A program made the translations under genes and the position numbers. From Shimia sp049116215 (GTDB lineage Bacteria; Pseudomonadota; Alphaproteobacteria; Rhodobacterales; Rhodobacteraceae), in the NCBI RefSeq assembly GCF_049116215.1, contig NZ_JAGDZB010000006.1:124001-188000 (forward strand): DNA of 64,000 nucleotides. The letters run 5' to 3'. Positions within the stretch are counted from its first letter, which is position 1, and the number at the start of each line of letters is the position of its first letter. Below are positions 32,317 through 40,288 of this stretch, one piece after another. The notes beneath the pieces are model-generated. The model did no database searches. It had not been told where the DNA came from and was given only the letters and a program-made list of their open reading frames with translations.

Positions 32317-33915
32317 TTAGGCTGCTCGGAGGATCTCCAAGCGGGGATCTTCTTCGGCAATACCAACGCCAGTGGCAAAGTCTTCTTCCATGATTTTCAG
32401 GATCGAGACATCACCAACAAAGATCTCGGAGTAGGCCACTTCAAAGCCGTTGCTGTAGGTGTGGTTCACCACGTCCACTTCGCCTTCCAAATCCGCAGGG
32501 ATGTTGATGGTCAGGTGGTTGCCGGAGAGCTGTTTCAGAACCGCAGGGCCTTGCTCCATTGCGTCTTCATGCAGGTTCAGCACCAGTGTGTCGTTGCCTT
32601 CGCCACCTTCGACATAATGGCCCATGCCAAAGGTGATAGTGTCGTCGCCATCGCCGCCTATTAGTGCGGTGTCAGTGTTTTGTACCAGATCGGCGGTCAG
32701 TACATCTTCGCCTTCGCCACCAAACAGCTGCGTTACGCCGTCACTGGCTTCGGTGACTTCGATACTGTCGTTGCCTTCTCCGCCGTAGACAAGATGGGAT
32801 CCACCGGTGATCTCAACGCCGTCATCGCCGTCTTTCAAAACCGTCGCGGAGTTTTCGCTGAGGGTCAGGTTGTCGGCGTTAGCCGTGCCTTCCGTTGGTG
32901 TAAATGCCATTGGGCGATGTGCCGATGCCTCTGCGGTGTCCTCTTCGTTGAGATGGCTGTCCGGATCAAATATGCTGGTCAGTTGCACGTCATCGGTGTC
33001 GAACTCCGTCAAGCCTTCAAGGCGTACTGTCCGGGTTTCCACATTGTCTTCGTTTAGCGGGTTGGTCCAGCTGAAGTGGACATCCACGTAGCCGCCATCG
33101 GGATCTTCGGTGGTGGAAACCTCAGGCAGGGGTAACTCGTCAACGTCGTCAAAGCTGGGTTTTGCACCAATGTCGAGCAGCAGCATGTCTTCGTCGGGAT
33201 CAAAGTCCGTGATGGTGGCGATGATCTGATTGTCTTCTTCGTCCCCGTCGCGGATCGCGGTGGCACCGTCGATGTCAAAGGCGTAGACGTCTGCGCCTTC
33301 GCCACCGGTTAAGACGTGAGACACGGTTTCTTCCGGTAGGCCGGAGAGAGCTTTCATAATGAAGGTGTCATCGCCGTCGCCGCCGTCTGCGGTTGCCGCG
33401 CCATCGTCACTTGAGTTGTTGTGCTTCAGGAAGAAGGTGTCATCACCCTCCCCGCCAAAACCGGCGGCCGCGTCGGAGATGTACATGTAGTCTTCGCCTG
33501 CGCCGCCTTGGCCTTCGGCCGTGCCGCCCAGGGTAAAGACATCGTTGCCTTCGCCGCCAAGGATCATGCCGTCGCCAAAGGATTTCAGGCTGTCGTTGCC
33601 AGCGCCGGCGTCGATGTTTTCTGCGCCGCGTGCATAAAGCGTGTCGGCCTCCTCGGTACCATGGAGAGTGGGCCCGTCTAGCGCGACATTCTCACTGGTC
33701 ACGTCCGGGTCTTCCAGCGTCTCTGTGTCGCCGGTCTCCGGTGTGCCAAGCATCTCAACCAGGTTGGCGGCTTGTTGCGCCTCGGATTGCGTTTCATCTG
33801 TTTCGGAATCGGTGTTGTCGCGCACCGGATCCTCGGCGGTCTCTTCTTCACCTACGTCGACAAAGGCAGTGGCTGCGCCGAGGCCCAGCAATGACAGTAG
33901 AATTAATGGTCCCAT
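32317..33915 (-). CDS. Acidic RTX-type calcium-binding protein
   Basis: A 532-residue, very acidic protein. It starts with a short hydrophobic segment (MGPLILLSLLGLGAATAFVD) that can serve as anchor or uncleaved signal, then a Glu/Asp/Thr-rich stretch. At least eight RTX nonapeptide-like repeats of the form GGxGxD follow in two groups (for example LGGEGNDVFTL, GFGGEGDDTFFL, DGGDGDDTF, YGGEGNDSIEV, IGGDGDDTITFG). RTX repeats fold as calcium-filled beta rolls outside the cell. No protease, lipase or other catalytic motif is recognised. The frame is open 15 codons upstream, but ATG 33915 begins the hydrophobic segment. Role unknown; surface structure or adhesion is possible. Confidence 0.78.
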   Translation of the reverse strand: MGPLILLSLLGLGAATAFVDVGEEETAEDPVRDNTDSETDETQSEAQQAANLVEMLGTPETGDTETLEDPDVTSENVALDGPTLHGTEEADTLYARGAENIDAGAGNDSLKSFGDGMILGGEGNDVFTLGGTAEGQGGAGEDYMYISDAAAGFGGEGDDTFFLKHNNSSDDGAATADGGDGDDTFIMKALSGLPEETVSHVLTGGEGADVYAFDIDGATAIRDGDEEDNQIIATITDFDPDEDMLLLDIGAKPSFDDVDELPLPEVSTTEDPDGGYVDVHFSWTNPLNEDNVETRTVRLEGLTEFDTDDVQLTSIFDPDSHLNEEDTAEASAHRPMAFTPTEGTANADNLTLSENSATVLKDGDDGVEITGGSHLVYGGEGNDSIEVTEASDGVTQLFGGEGEDVLTADLVQNTDTALIGGDGDDTITFGMGHYVEGGEGNDTLVLNLHEDAMEQGPAVLKQLSGNHLTINIPADLEGEVDVVNHTYSNGFEVAYSEIFVGDVSILKIMEEDFATGVGIAEEDPRLEILRAA

Positions 33916-34347
33916 AATGTCCCCACACTTAGAATCAGGTACTAAACCCCCACATGTCATAAGGGCCGATTTGCATTGAGATTGTGTTGACGAAGTCGGT
34001 TCACGGTGCTGAGTGGGCGTGTTTTCAGCCCTTGAAGTAGAAAAAATTGTCTCTACGTCAGGTTTTTGTCAGGTTCGTTTGGCAGGCGGGATTCGACAAA
34101 AACGGATGTTTGGGAAACACTTTTTGCCCTAGAGTTAACAGGCAAAGGGTCGCACTTAGACCAAAGCCTTATAAAATAGGCCTTTCCCGCCATGGGCGAT
34201 TACACCAAACAATGTTGCTAGCTGCGCAAGCCTCTGCTACACCCGCGACGGATTTTAACGCCTCGTTAGTCCCGAGGTAATGAAACGTCCTTACGCGATG
34301 CATACAATTGTATGCAGAGTGTGAGGCAAGCAAGCGGAAGGGTGGAC
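33916..34347. promoter_or_regulatory. Upstream region of atpH with an 18-bp palindrome
   Basis: No gene is seen in these 432 bp between the divergent RTX gene and atpH. The clearest element is TGCATACAATTGTATGCA at 34299-34316, a perfect 18-bp palindrome ending 31 bp before the atpH start. Around 34171 an AT-rich TATAAAAT could be a -10 for the atp operon, but its -35 is poor. GTCAGGTT repeats directly near 34057-34075. The palindrome's form suggests a dimeric regulator site. Confidence 0.5.
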
Positions 34348-34908
34348 GTGTCCGAACCAGCTTCGATCTCCTCCGGCATTGCGGAACGCTATGCCACTGC
34401 GGTCTTTGAGATCGCACAAGAGAACAAGGCGCTGACCAAATTGGAAAGCGGTCTTGTAGACCTCAACGCAGCTTTGGGCGAAAGCGCCGAGCTGCGTGAT
34501 CTGATTCATTCGCCGCTGATCAGCCGCGATGAGCAGGAAGCTGCAATCAGTGCAGTCGCCACCAAGCTTGATTTGCAGCCAGTGCTGAGCAAGTCGTTGG
34601 CACTGATGGCGCAGAAGCGCCGTCTGTTTGTGCTGCCGCAGCTGATTGAGCACCTGCAGGCAATGATTGCCGAGAACAAAGGCGAAGTGACCGCAGATGT
34701 CACCACCGCCAAAGCTTTGACCAAAACCCAAAGCGACAAGCTGGCCAAAACGCTGGCAGCTCGTGTGGGCAAAGACGTCAAAATCAACGCGACCGTCGAC
34801 GAGAGCCTCGTCGGTGGTCTTGTAGTTAAAGTGGGCTCGAAGATGATCGACACGTCGATCCGCTCCAAGCTTGCTTCCCTCCAGAATGCAATGAAAGAGG
34901 TCGGATAA
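34348..34908 (+). CDS. atpH: F1F0 ATP synthase delta subunit
   Basis: The 186-residue delta (OSCP) subunit, which links the F1 head to the peripheral stalk. The N-terminal six-helix domain (SGIAERYATAVFEIAQE) and C-terminal segment ending GLVVKVGSKMIDTSIRSKLA are typical. The start is GTG at 34348, with GGAAGG six bases upstream; this gives the usual Roseobacter N-terminus VSEPASIS. An ATG at 34312 lies inside the palindrome and would add twelve unlike residues. First gene of atpHAGDC; the F0 genes are elsewhere. Confidence 0.95.
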   Translation: MSEPASISSGIAERYATAVFEIAQENKALTKLESGLVDLNAALGESAELRDLIHSPLISRDEQEAAISAVATKLDLQPVLSKSLALMAQKRRLFVLPQLIEHLQAMIAENKGEVTADVTTAKALTKTQSDKLAKTLAARVGKDVKINATVDESLVGGLVVKVGSKMIDTSIRSKLASLQNAMKEVG

Positions 34909-36446
34909 TGGGTATCCAAGCAGCCGAAATCTCTGCGATCCTTAAGGAGCAGATTAAAAACTTTGGCCAGGAGGCCGAAGTGGCCGAAGTCGGCCGTGTG
35001 CTTTCCGTCGGTGACGGTATTGCGCGCGTCTACGGTCTGGACAATGTTCAAGCCGGTGAGATGGTTGAATTCCCTGGTGGTATTCAAGGCATGGCGCTGA
35101 ACCTTGAGAATGACAACGTTGGTGTTGTTATCTTTGGTTCTGACCGTGACATCAAAGAAGGTGACACAGTTAAGCGCACCAACTCCATCGTGGACGTGCC
35201 AACCGGTGACGGCCTGCTGGGCCGCGTTGTTGACGGTCTGGGCAACCCGCTGGACGGCAAGGGCCCGATCAAATCGGACACCCGTGGCGTTGCGGACGTA
35301 AAAGCGCCGGGCATTATCCCACGTAAATCCGTTCACGAGCCAATGGCCACCGGCCTGAAGTCCGTTGACGCGATGATCCCAATTGGTCGTGGCCAGCGTG
35401 AGCTGATCATTGGTGACCGTCAGACCGGTAAAACTGCCGTTGCTCTGGATGCGATCCTGAACCAGAAATCCTACAACGACGCCGCCGGCGACGATGAGAG
35501 CAAGAAGCTGTACTGCGTATACGTTGCGGTTGGCCAGAAGCGCTCCACTGTTGCTCAGCTGGTGAAAAAGCTGGAAGAAACCGGTGCGATTGAATACTCG
35601 ATCGTTGTGGCCGCAACCGCGTCCGACCCGGCTCCAATGCAGTTCCTGGCGCCATACGCCGCGACCGCGATGGCAGAGCACTTCCGCGACAACGGCCGTC
35701 ACGCGCTGATCATCTATGATGATCTCTCCAAGCAAGCTGTGGCTTACCGTCAGATGTCCCTGCTGCTGCGTCGTCCACCCGGACGTGAAGCGTACCCAGG
35801 TGACGTTTTCTACCTTCACTCCCGTCTGCTCGAGCGTTCCGCGAAGCTGAACGAAGACAACGGTTCCGGCTCGCTGACCGCGCTGCCGATCATTGAAACC
35901 CAAGGTGGCGACGTTTCCGCGTTTATTCCAACCAACGTGATTTCGATCACCGACGGTCAGATCTTCCTGGAAACCGAACTGTTCTACCAAGGTATCCGTC
36001 CAGCGGTGAACACCGGTCTGTCGGTTTCCCGTGTGGGTTCCTCGGCGCAAACCAAAGCGATGTCTTCGGTTGCCGGTCCGGTTAAGCTGTCTCTGGCTCA
36101 GTACCGCGAAATGGCTGCGTTTGCGCAGTTTGGTTCCGACCTTGATGCCGCAACCCAGCAGCTGCTGAACCGTGGTGCGCGTCTGACCGAGCTGATGAAA
36201 CAGCCTCAGTACTCGCCGCTGACCAACGCCGAAATCGTCTGCGTGATCTTCGCCGGTGTGAACGGATACCTCGACAAGATCGACGTGTCCGAAGTTGGCC
36301 GCTACGAAGAAGCAATGCTGACACACCTGCGCACCAAAAACGCTGACCTGCTTGAGTGGATCACCAACGAAGATCCGAAAATCAAGGGCGACGCCGCAGA
36401 CAAAGTGAAAGCCGCGCTGGACGCATTCGCCGCTGACTTCGCATAA
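34908..36446 (+). CDS. atpA: F1F0 ATP synthase alpha subunit
   Basis: The 512-residue non-catalytic nucleotide-binding subunit of F1. A Walker A GDRQTGKTAVALDAI, the arginine-finger region (ISVTDGQIFLE-type segment, here ISITDGQIFLETELF) and SRVGSSAQTKAM are intact. Its ATG overlaps the atpH stop by one base (TAATG). Strong C-ending codon bias fits high expression. Confidence 0.98.
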   Translation: MGIQAAEISAILKEQIKNFGQEAEVAEVGRVLSVGDGIARVYGLDNVQAGEMVEFPGGIQGMALNLENDNVGVVIFGSDRDIKEGDTVKRTNSIVDVPTGDGLLGRVVDGLGNPLDGKGPIKSDTRGVADVKAPGIIPRKSVHEPMATGLKSVDAMIPIGRGQRELIIGDRQTGKTAVALDAILNQKSYNDAAGDDESKKLYCVYVAVGQKRSTVAQLVKKLEETGAIEYSIVVAATASDPAPMQFLAPYAATAMAEHFRDNGRHALIIYDDLSKQAVAYRQMSLLLRRPPGREAYPGDVFYLHSRLLERSAKLNEDNGSGSLTALPIIETQGGDVSAFIPTNVISITDGQIFLETELFYQGIRPAVNTGLSVSRVGSSAQTKAMSSVAGPVKLSLAQYREMAAFAQFGSDLDAATQQLLNRGARLTELMKQPQYSPLTNAEIVCVIFAGVNGYLDKIDVSEVGRYEEAMLTHLRTKNADLLEWITNEDPKIKGDAADKVKAALDAFAADFA

Positions 36447-36458
36447 GGGGTTCGGACC

Positions 36459-37331
36459 ATGCCTAGTCTGAAGGACCTAAAAAATCGGATCGAGAGTGTG
36501 AAAAACACTCGGAAGATCACCAAAGCCATGCAGATGGTTGCCGCGGCGAAACTTCGCCGCGCGCAGGAAGCTGCTGAGCAGTCACGGCCTTACACAGAAC
36601 GGTTTAACGCCGTTCTGGGTGGGCTCGCGGCCTCGGTTGGCGGCTCCGACACTGCTCCGAAGTTGCTTGCGGGCACCGGAAGCGATCAGACCCACCTGTT
36701 GGTGGTGATGACCGCGGAACGTGGCCTGTGCGGCGGCTTCAACTCAAACATTGCTAAGTTGGCGCGTGCGAAAGCTGCGGAACTGAAAGCCGAAGGCAAA
36801 ACCGTTAAGGTTCTGACCGTTGGCAAAAAGGGCCGCGACGCAATCAAACGTGAATTGGGTGATGACTTTGTAGGCCACGTTGACCTGACTGAGGTTAAGC
36901 GCGTGGGTTACGACGACGCTCAGGGCATTGCCCGTGACATTCTTGTGCGCTTTGATGCGGGCGAGTTTGATGTTGCAACGATCTTCTACGCGAAGTTCGT
37001 GAACGTTGTGAGCCAGATCCCAACCGCACAGCAGATCATCCCAGCCGCGTTTGAAGCGGAAGAAGATGGTGCAAGCACTCTGTATGACTACGAGCCCAGC
37101 GAAGAGGCCATTCTGGCTGACCTGCTGCCGCGTGGTGTCGCAACACAGATCTTTGCCGCTCTGCTAGAAAACGGTGCCTCGGAGCAGGGTGCGCGGATGT
37201 CCGCAATGGACAACGCCACACGCAACGCAGGCGACATGATCGACAAGCTGACCATCGAGTTTAACCGCTCGCGTCAGGCTGTGATCACCAACGAGCTTAT
37301 TGAAATCATCTCGGGCGCGGAAGCGCTCTAA
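36459..37331 (+). CDS. atpG: F1F0 ATP synthase gamma subunit
   Basis: The 290-residue central shaft of F1. The N-terminal helix MPSLKDLKNRIESVKNTRKI, then TKAMQMVAAAKLRRAQ, and the C-terminal helix MIDKLTIEFNRSRQAVITNE, then LIEIISGAEAL, are the coiled pair that turns inside the alpha-beta ring; AERGLCGGFNSNI is also conserved. It lies 12 bp after atpA with AAGGGG as ribosome site. Confidence 0.98.
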   Translation: MPSLKDLKNRIESVKNTRKITKAMQMVAAAKLRRAQEAAEQSRPYTERFNAVLGGLAASVGGSDTAPKLLAGTGSDQTHLLVVMTAERGLCGGFNSNIAKLARAKAAELKAEGKTVKVLTVGKKGRDAIKRELGDDFVGHVDLTEVKRVGYDDAQGIARDILVRFDAGEFDVATIFYAKFVNVVSQIPTAQQIIPAAFEAEEDGASTLYDYEPSEEAILADLLPRGVATQIFAALLENGASEQGARMSAMDNATRNAGDMIDKLTIEFNRSRQAVITNELIEIISGAEAL

Positions 37332-37347
37332 GAACCGGAGACGAAAC

Positions 37348-38772
37348 ATGGCCAACGCAAAAGGCAAGGTGACACAGGTCATCGGCGCTGTTGTCGACGT
37401 GCAGTTCGACGACTCTCTGCCAGAGATCCTGAACGCACTGAACACCGTAAACAACGACAAGAAACTGGTTCTGGAAGTTTCCCAGCACCTCGGCGAAAAC
37501 ACTGTTCGCTGTATCGCAATGGACGCGACCGAAGGTCTGGTTCGTGGCGCCCCAGTAGAAGACACTGGCGCTCCGATCTCGATCCCGGTTGGCAACGCGA
37601 CACTGGGTCGTATCCTGAACGTCATCGGCGAGCCGGTTGACGAAGGTGGTCCGGTTAACGCAACCGAAACCCGCTCCATCCACCAGCCGGCGCCGGAATT
37701 CTCCGAGCAGTCGACTGAATCCGAAGTGCTGGTTACCGGCATTAAGGTTATCGACCTTCTCGCTCCTTACTCCAAAGGTGGTAAGATTGGTCTGTTCGGT
37801 GGTGCCGGTGTTGGTAAAACCGTTTTGATCATGGAACTGATCAACAACATCGCAAAAGTGCACTCCGGTTACTCGGTGTTCGCGGGTGTTGGTGAACGTA
37901 CTCGTGAAGGTAACGACCTTTACTGGGAAATGATCGAATCCAACGTGATTAAGCCAGACAACCTCGAAGAGTCCCAAGTGGCTCTGGTTTACGGCCAGAT
38001 GAACGAGCCTCCCGGTGCGCGTGCCCGTGTTGCTCTGACAGGTTTGACCCTGGCGGAACAGTTCCGTGACCAGTCCGGTACCGACGTTCTGTTCTTCGTG
38101 GACAACATCTTCCGCTTTACTCAGGCTGGTTCCGAGGTGTCTGCGCTTCTGGGTCGTATCCCGTCTGCTGTGGGCTACCAGCCAACACTGGCAACCGACA
38201 TGGGCGCGATGCAGGAACGCATTACATCCACAAAATCTGGTTCGATTACCTCGATCCAGGCTGTGTATGTACCTGCGGATGACTTGACTGACCCTGCACC
38301 AGCAACCACCTTTGCGCACTTGGATGCGACCACGGTTCTGAACCGTGCTATCTCCGAGTTGGGCATCTACCCAGCGGTTGACCCACTGGACTCCTCCTCC
38401 CGTCTGATGGATCCATCGGTTGTGGGCGAAGAGCACTACAACGTGGCGTTCGAAGTTCAGGGTATTCTCCAGCGCTACAAGTCGCTGCAGGACATCATCG
38501 CCATCCTCGGCATGGACGAACTGTCTGAAGAAGATAAACTGACCGTTGCGCGTGCGCGTAAGATCCAGCGTTTCCTCTCCCAGCCGTTTGACGTTGCGAA
38601 AGTGTTCACCGGCTCTGACGGTGTTCAGGTTCCGCTGGAAGACACCATCTCGTCGTTCAAAGCCGTTGTGGCTGGCGAATACGACCACCTGCCAGAGGCA
38701 GCCTTCTACATGGTTGGCGGCATCGAGGAAGTGATCGCAAAAGCCGAAAAGATGGCTGCTGAAGCGGCTTAA
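37348..38772 (+). CDS. atpD: F1F0 ATP synthase beta subunit
   Basis: The 474-residue catalytic subunit. Visible are the Walker A FGGAGVGKTVLIMELI, the catalytic Glu in GVGERTREGND, and VLFFVDNIFRFTQAG (Walker B). The start at ATG 37348 (MANAKGKVTQVIG) follows CCGGAGA; an open frame 16 codons upstream overlaps atpG and is not used. The stop codon's last base begins the long inverted repeat that separates it from atpC. Confidence 0.98.
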   Translation: MANAKGKVTQVIGAVVDVQFDDSLPEILNALNTVNNDKKLVLEVSQHLGENTVRCIAMDATEGLVRGAPVEDTGAPISIPVGNATLGRILNVIGEPVDEGGPVNATETRSIHQPAPEFSEQSTESEVLVTGIKVIDLLAPYSKGGKIGLFGGAGVGKTVLIMELINNIAKVHSGYSVFAGVGERTREGNDLYWEMIESNVIKPDNLEESQVALVYGQMNEPPGARARVALTGLTLAEQFRDQSGTDVLFFVDNIFRFTQAGSEVSALLGRIPSAVGYQPTLATDMGAMQERITSTKSGSITSIQAVYVPADDLTDPAPATTFAHLDATTVLNRAISELGIYPAVDPLDSSSRLMDPSVVGEEHYNVAFEVQGILQRYKSLQDIIAILGMDELSEEDKLTVARARKIQRFLSQPFDVAKVFTGSDGVQVPLEDTISSFKAVVAGEYDHLPEAAFYMVGGIEEVIAKAEKMAAEAA

Positions 38773-38867
38773 GCGTTGTCGATTTGAAATGACTCGCCTG
38801 GCGCTGCCTGAAATCGCAGATTTCAACGCGCCAGACGAGACAGTCACTTTCAAGCAATCGAAACGCT
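38772..38867 (+). repeat. 96-nt imperfect inverted repeat between atpD and atpC
   Basis: Almost the whole 110-nt atpD-atpC gap folds on itself. From outside to inside the pairs are AGCGTT/AACGCT, TCGATT/AATCGA, TGAAA/TTTCA, TGACT/AGTCA, CTGGCGC/GCGCCAG (next to CG/CG with one C-A mismatch) and a terminal GAAATC-gca-GATTTC hairpin, with small bulges between. The atpC ribosome site AGGAGG (38872-38877) follows immediately. It is not a terminator because no T-run follows. It could be an RNA processing or stabilising element, an attenuator lowering atpC output, or a small mobile palindrome. Confidence 0.75.
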
Positions 38868-38882
38868 ATTAGGAGGCCCGAA

Positions 38883-39278
38883 ATGGCAAACGTGATGCAA
38901 TTTGATCTGGTTAGCCCTGAGCGGAGCCTTGCTTCGCTTGAGGCAACCGCTGTGAAGATCCCTGGCGCGGAAGGTGACTTGACCGCCATGCCAGGTCACT
39001 CTCCGCTGCTGACCTCGCTTCGCCCTGGCGTTGTGCGTGTTCAGACCGCAGAAGGTGAAAAGGATTTTGTGGTGACCCGCGGGTTCGCGGAAATCTCCGC
39101 AGAGTCGATCTCGGTGATCGCGGAACATGCGCACAAAGGCGAAGATGTGACCAAGGCAGATTTGGAGGACGTCATTGCTGACGCTCGCAAAGCCGCTGCG
39201 GAAGCGCCTGAAGAGCACAAGGACGGGGCAGAGAAATTTGTCGCAGACCTTGAGCAGCTGATGCACGACATGGTCTGA
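38883..39278 (+). CDS. atpC: F1F0 ATP synthase epsilon subunit
   Basis: A 131-residue subunit that regulates rotation. The N-terminal beta-sandwich (FDLVSPERSLASLEATAVKI, AEGDLTAMPGHSPLLTSLRP, FVVTRGFAEI) is complete, with a short C-terminal helical part. It is separated from atpD by a 110-nt structured gap whereas the other atp genes are tightly packed, and it ends in the operon terminator. Confidence 0.96.
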   Translation: MANVMQFDLVSPERSLASLEATAVKIPGAEGDLTAMPGHSPLLTSLRPGVVRVQTAEGEKDFVVTRGFAEISAESISVIAEHAHKGEDVTKADLEDVIADARKAAAEAPEEHKDGAEKFVADLEQLMHDMV

Positions 39279-39304
39279 TCCCGACACGGATCGCAAGGAT
39301 AAAG

Positions 39305-39334
39305 AGGCCCCGCCGACACAGGCGGGGCCTTTTG
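39305..39334 (+). terminator. atp operon terminator
   Basis: A 10-bp perfect stem AGGCCCCGCC / GGCGGGGCCT with a 6-nt loop is followed by TTTT, 27 bp after the atpC stop. Confidence 0.93.
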
Positions 39335-39393
39335 CGTTTGAGGCGAAGAAAAGGCCTTGAAAGCGGCGTATTTGAATTACAGATTGGCCAGCG

Positions 39394-39747
39394 ATGAAAC
39401 GGATACGAAATAACTTTGTTGGTGTGGATCAGGGCGACGAAGCGCTGTTTTCGGACTTTGAAACAGACGGCGACATGTGGACCGGCAGCGGTACCCGGGA
39501 GCGCCGTAAGCTGGTCAAATTCTCTTCCAAATACCGCGTCCCCCCCACCGTTCAGGTGAGCCTGTCGCTGTGGGATATGGATCCGCAGGCCAATATTCGG
39601 GCTGAAGTGGTTGCCGAAGAGGTGACCAATCTTGGCTTTCATCTGGTGTTCCGCACCTGGGGTGACAGCCGCGTCGCGCGGGTGCGTATGTCCTGGCTTG
39701 CGATTGGCGAGCTGGCCTTTGCCGATGACTGGGTGATCGAGGACTAA
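39394..39747 (+). CDS. H-type lectin domain protein
   Basis: A 117-residue protein made almost wholly of one H-type lectin domain: FSSKYRVPPTVQVSLSLWDM, NIRAEVVAEEVTNLGFHLVF, RTWGDSRVARVRMSWLAIG. In animals this fold binds N-acetylgalactosamine as a hexamer; bacterial versions are little studied. There is no signal peptide, so the protein is probably cytoplasmic unless exported another way. It sits just behind the atp operon terminator and likely has its own promoter. Confidence 0.78.
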   Translation: MKRIRNNFVGVDQGDEALFSDFETDGDMWTGSGTRERRKLVKFSSKYRVPPTVQVSLSLWDMDPQANIRAEVVAEEVTNLGFHLVFRTWGDSRVARVRMSWLAIGELAFADDWVIED

Positions 39748-39827
39748 GGCGTTTTACCAGTATCCCTTTGCGGCACAGATTGCGGCAGTTAGTCTTTCGG
39801 TTAACGGTTTCTCACATGGAGGGGCTT

Positions 39828-40220
39828 ATGTCTGATCCGAAGGTTGGCACGTTTGAAGATCTCGTTGAGTTGACGCCAAAGTCAACGCGTCCCATCACAA
39901 ATCGGTTAAATGAGCTGCTGTTGTCAGTGGATGAAAATGCTTGCTTCGTGGTGCGGTTGGGGGATCGCGCGGAGACTTATGGTGTTGGTCCTAAGAAAAT
40001 GAGCGAAGGCTATTGTTATATCTTACTCCATTCGGACTGGGTTAATCTGGGGTTCTACAAGGGGGCTGAACTCCCGGATCCCACAGGCTTATTGCAAGGG
40101 ACCGGCGCAAAAATGCGGCATATCAAAATGCGGGTCCTAGCGGACTGTCACAACCCACATGTGCACGACCTGATTGTGGTGGCTCTCAAAGAACGCAAGG
40201 CGGCCTTGGGTCAGTCGTAA
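39828..40220 (+). CDS. DUF1801-like protein
   Basis: A 130-residue protein. VVRLGDRAETYGVGPKKMSE, GYCYILLHSDWVNLGFYKGA and LPDPTGLLQGTGAKMRHIKM follow the DUF1801/YdhG-like pattern. The family is of unknown function and small single-domain proteins are usual. Start ATG 39828 has GGAGGGG directly upstream; the open frame begins 20 codons earlier without support. It is followed by a strong terminator. Confidence 0.65.
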   Translation: MSDPKVGTFEDLVELTPKSTRPITNRLNELLLSVDENACFVVRLGDRAETYGVGPKKMSEGYCYILLHSDWVNLGFYKGAELPDPTGLLQGTGAKMRHIKMRVLADCHNPHVHDLIVVALKERKAALGQS

Positions 40221-40227
40221 GAAAAAG

Positions 40228-40256
40228 AACGCCCTGCGGGAAGACCGCAGGGCGTT
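40228..40256. terminator. Intrinsic terminator-like hairpin
   Basis: A 12-bp perfect stem AACGCCCTGCGG / CCGCAGGGCGTT with a 5-nt loop lies between the convergent DUF1801-like and ABC ATPase genes. An A-rich run on its left makes it a better terminator for the leftward gene. Confidence 0.8.
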
Positions 40257-40288
40257 ATGTGTTTGATCTGGCGTGAGTGGTGATTGGA

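Noticed and set aside
34312..34347. ATG 34312 as atpH start
   Set aside because: It lies inside the 18-bp palindrome, lacks a ribosome site and adds residues not typical of delta subunits; GTG 34348 has GGAAGG.
34506..36326. 606-codon open frame on the minus strand opposite atpH/atpA
   Set aside because: Mirror of strong codon bias in atpA; no family resemblance and no ribosome site.
37306..38853. 515-codon open frame opposite atpD
   Set aside because: Same effect of biased codons in a highly expressed gene.
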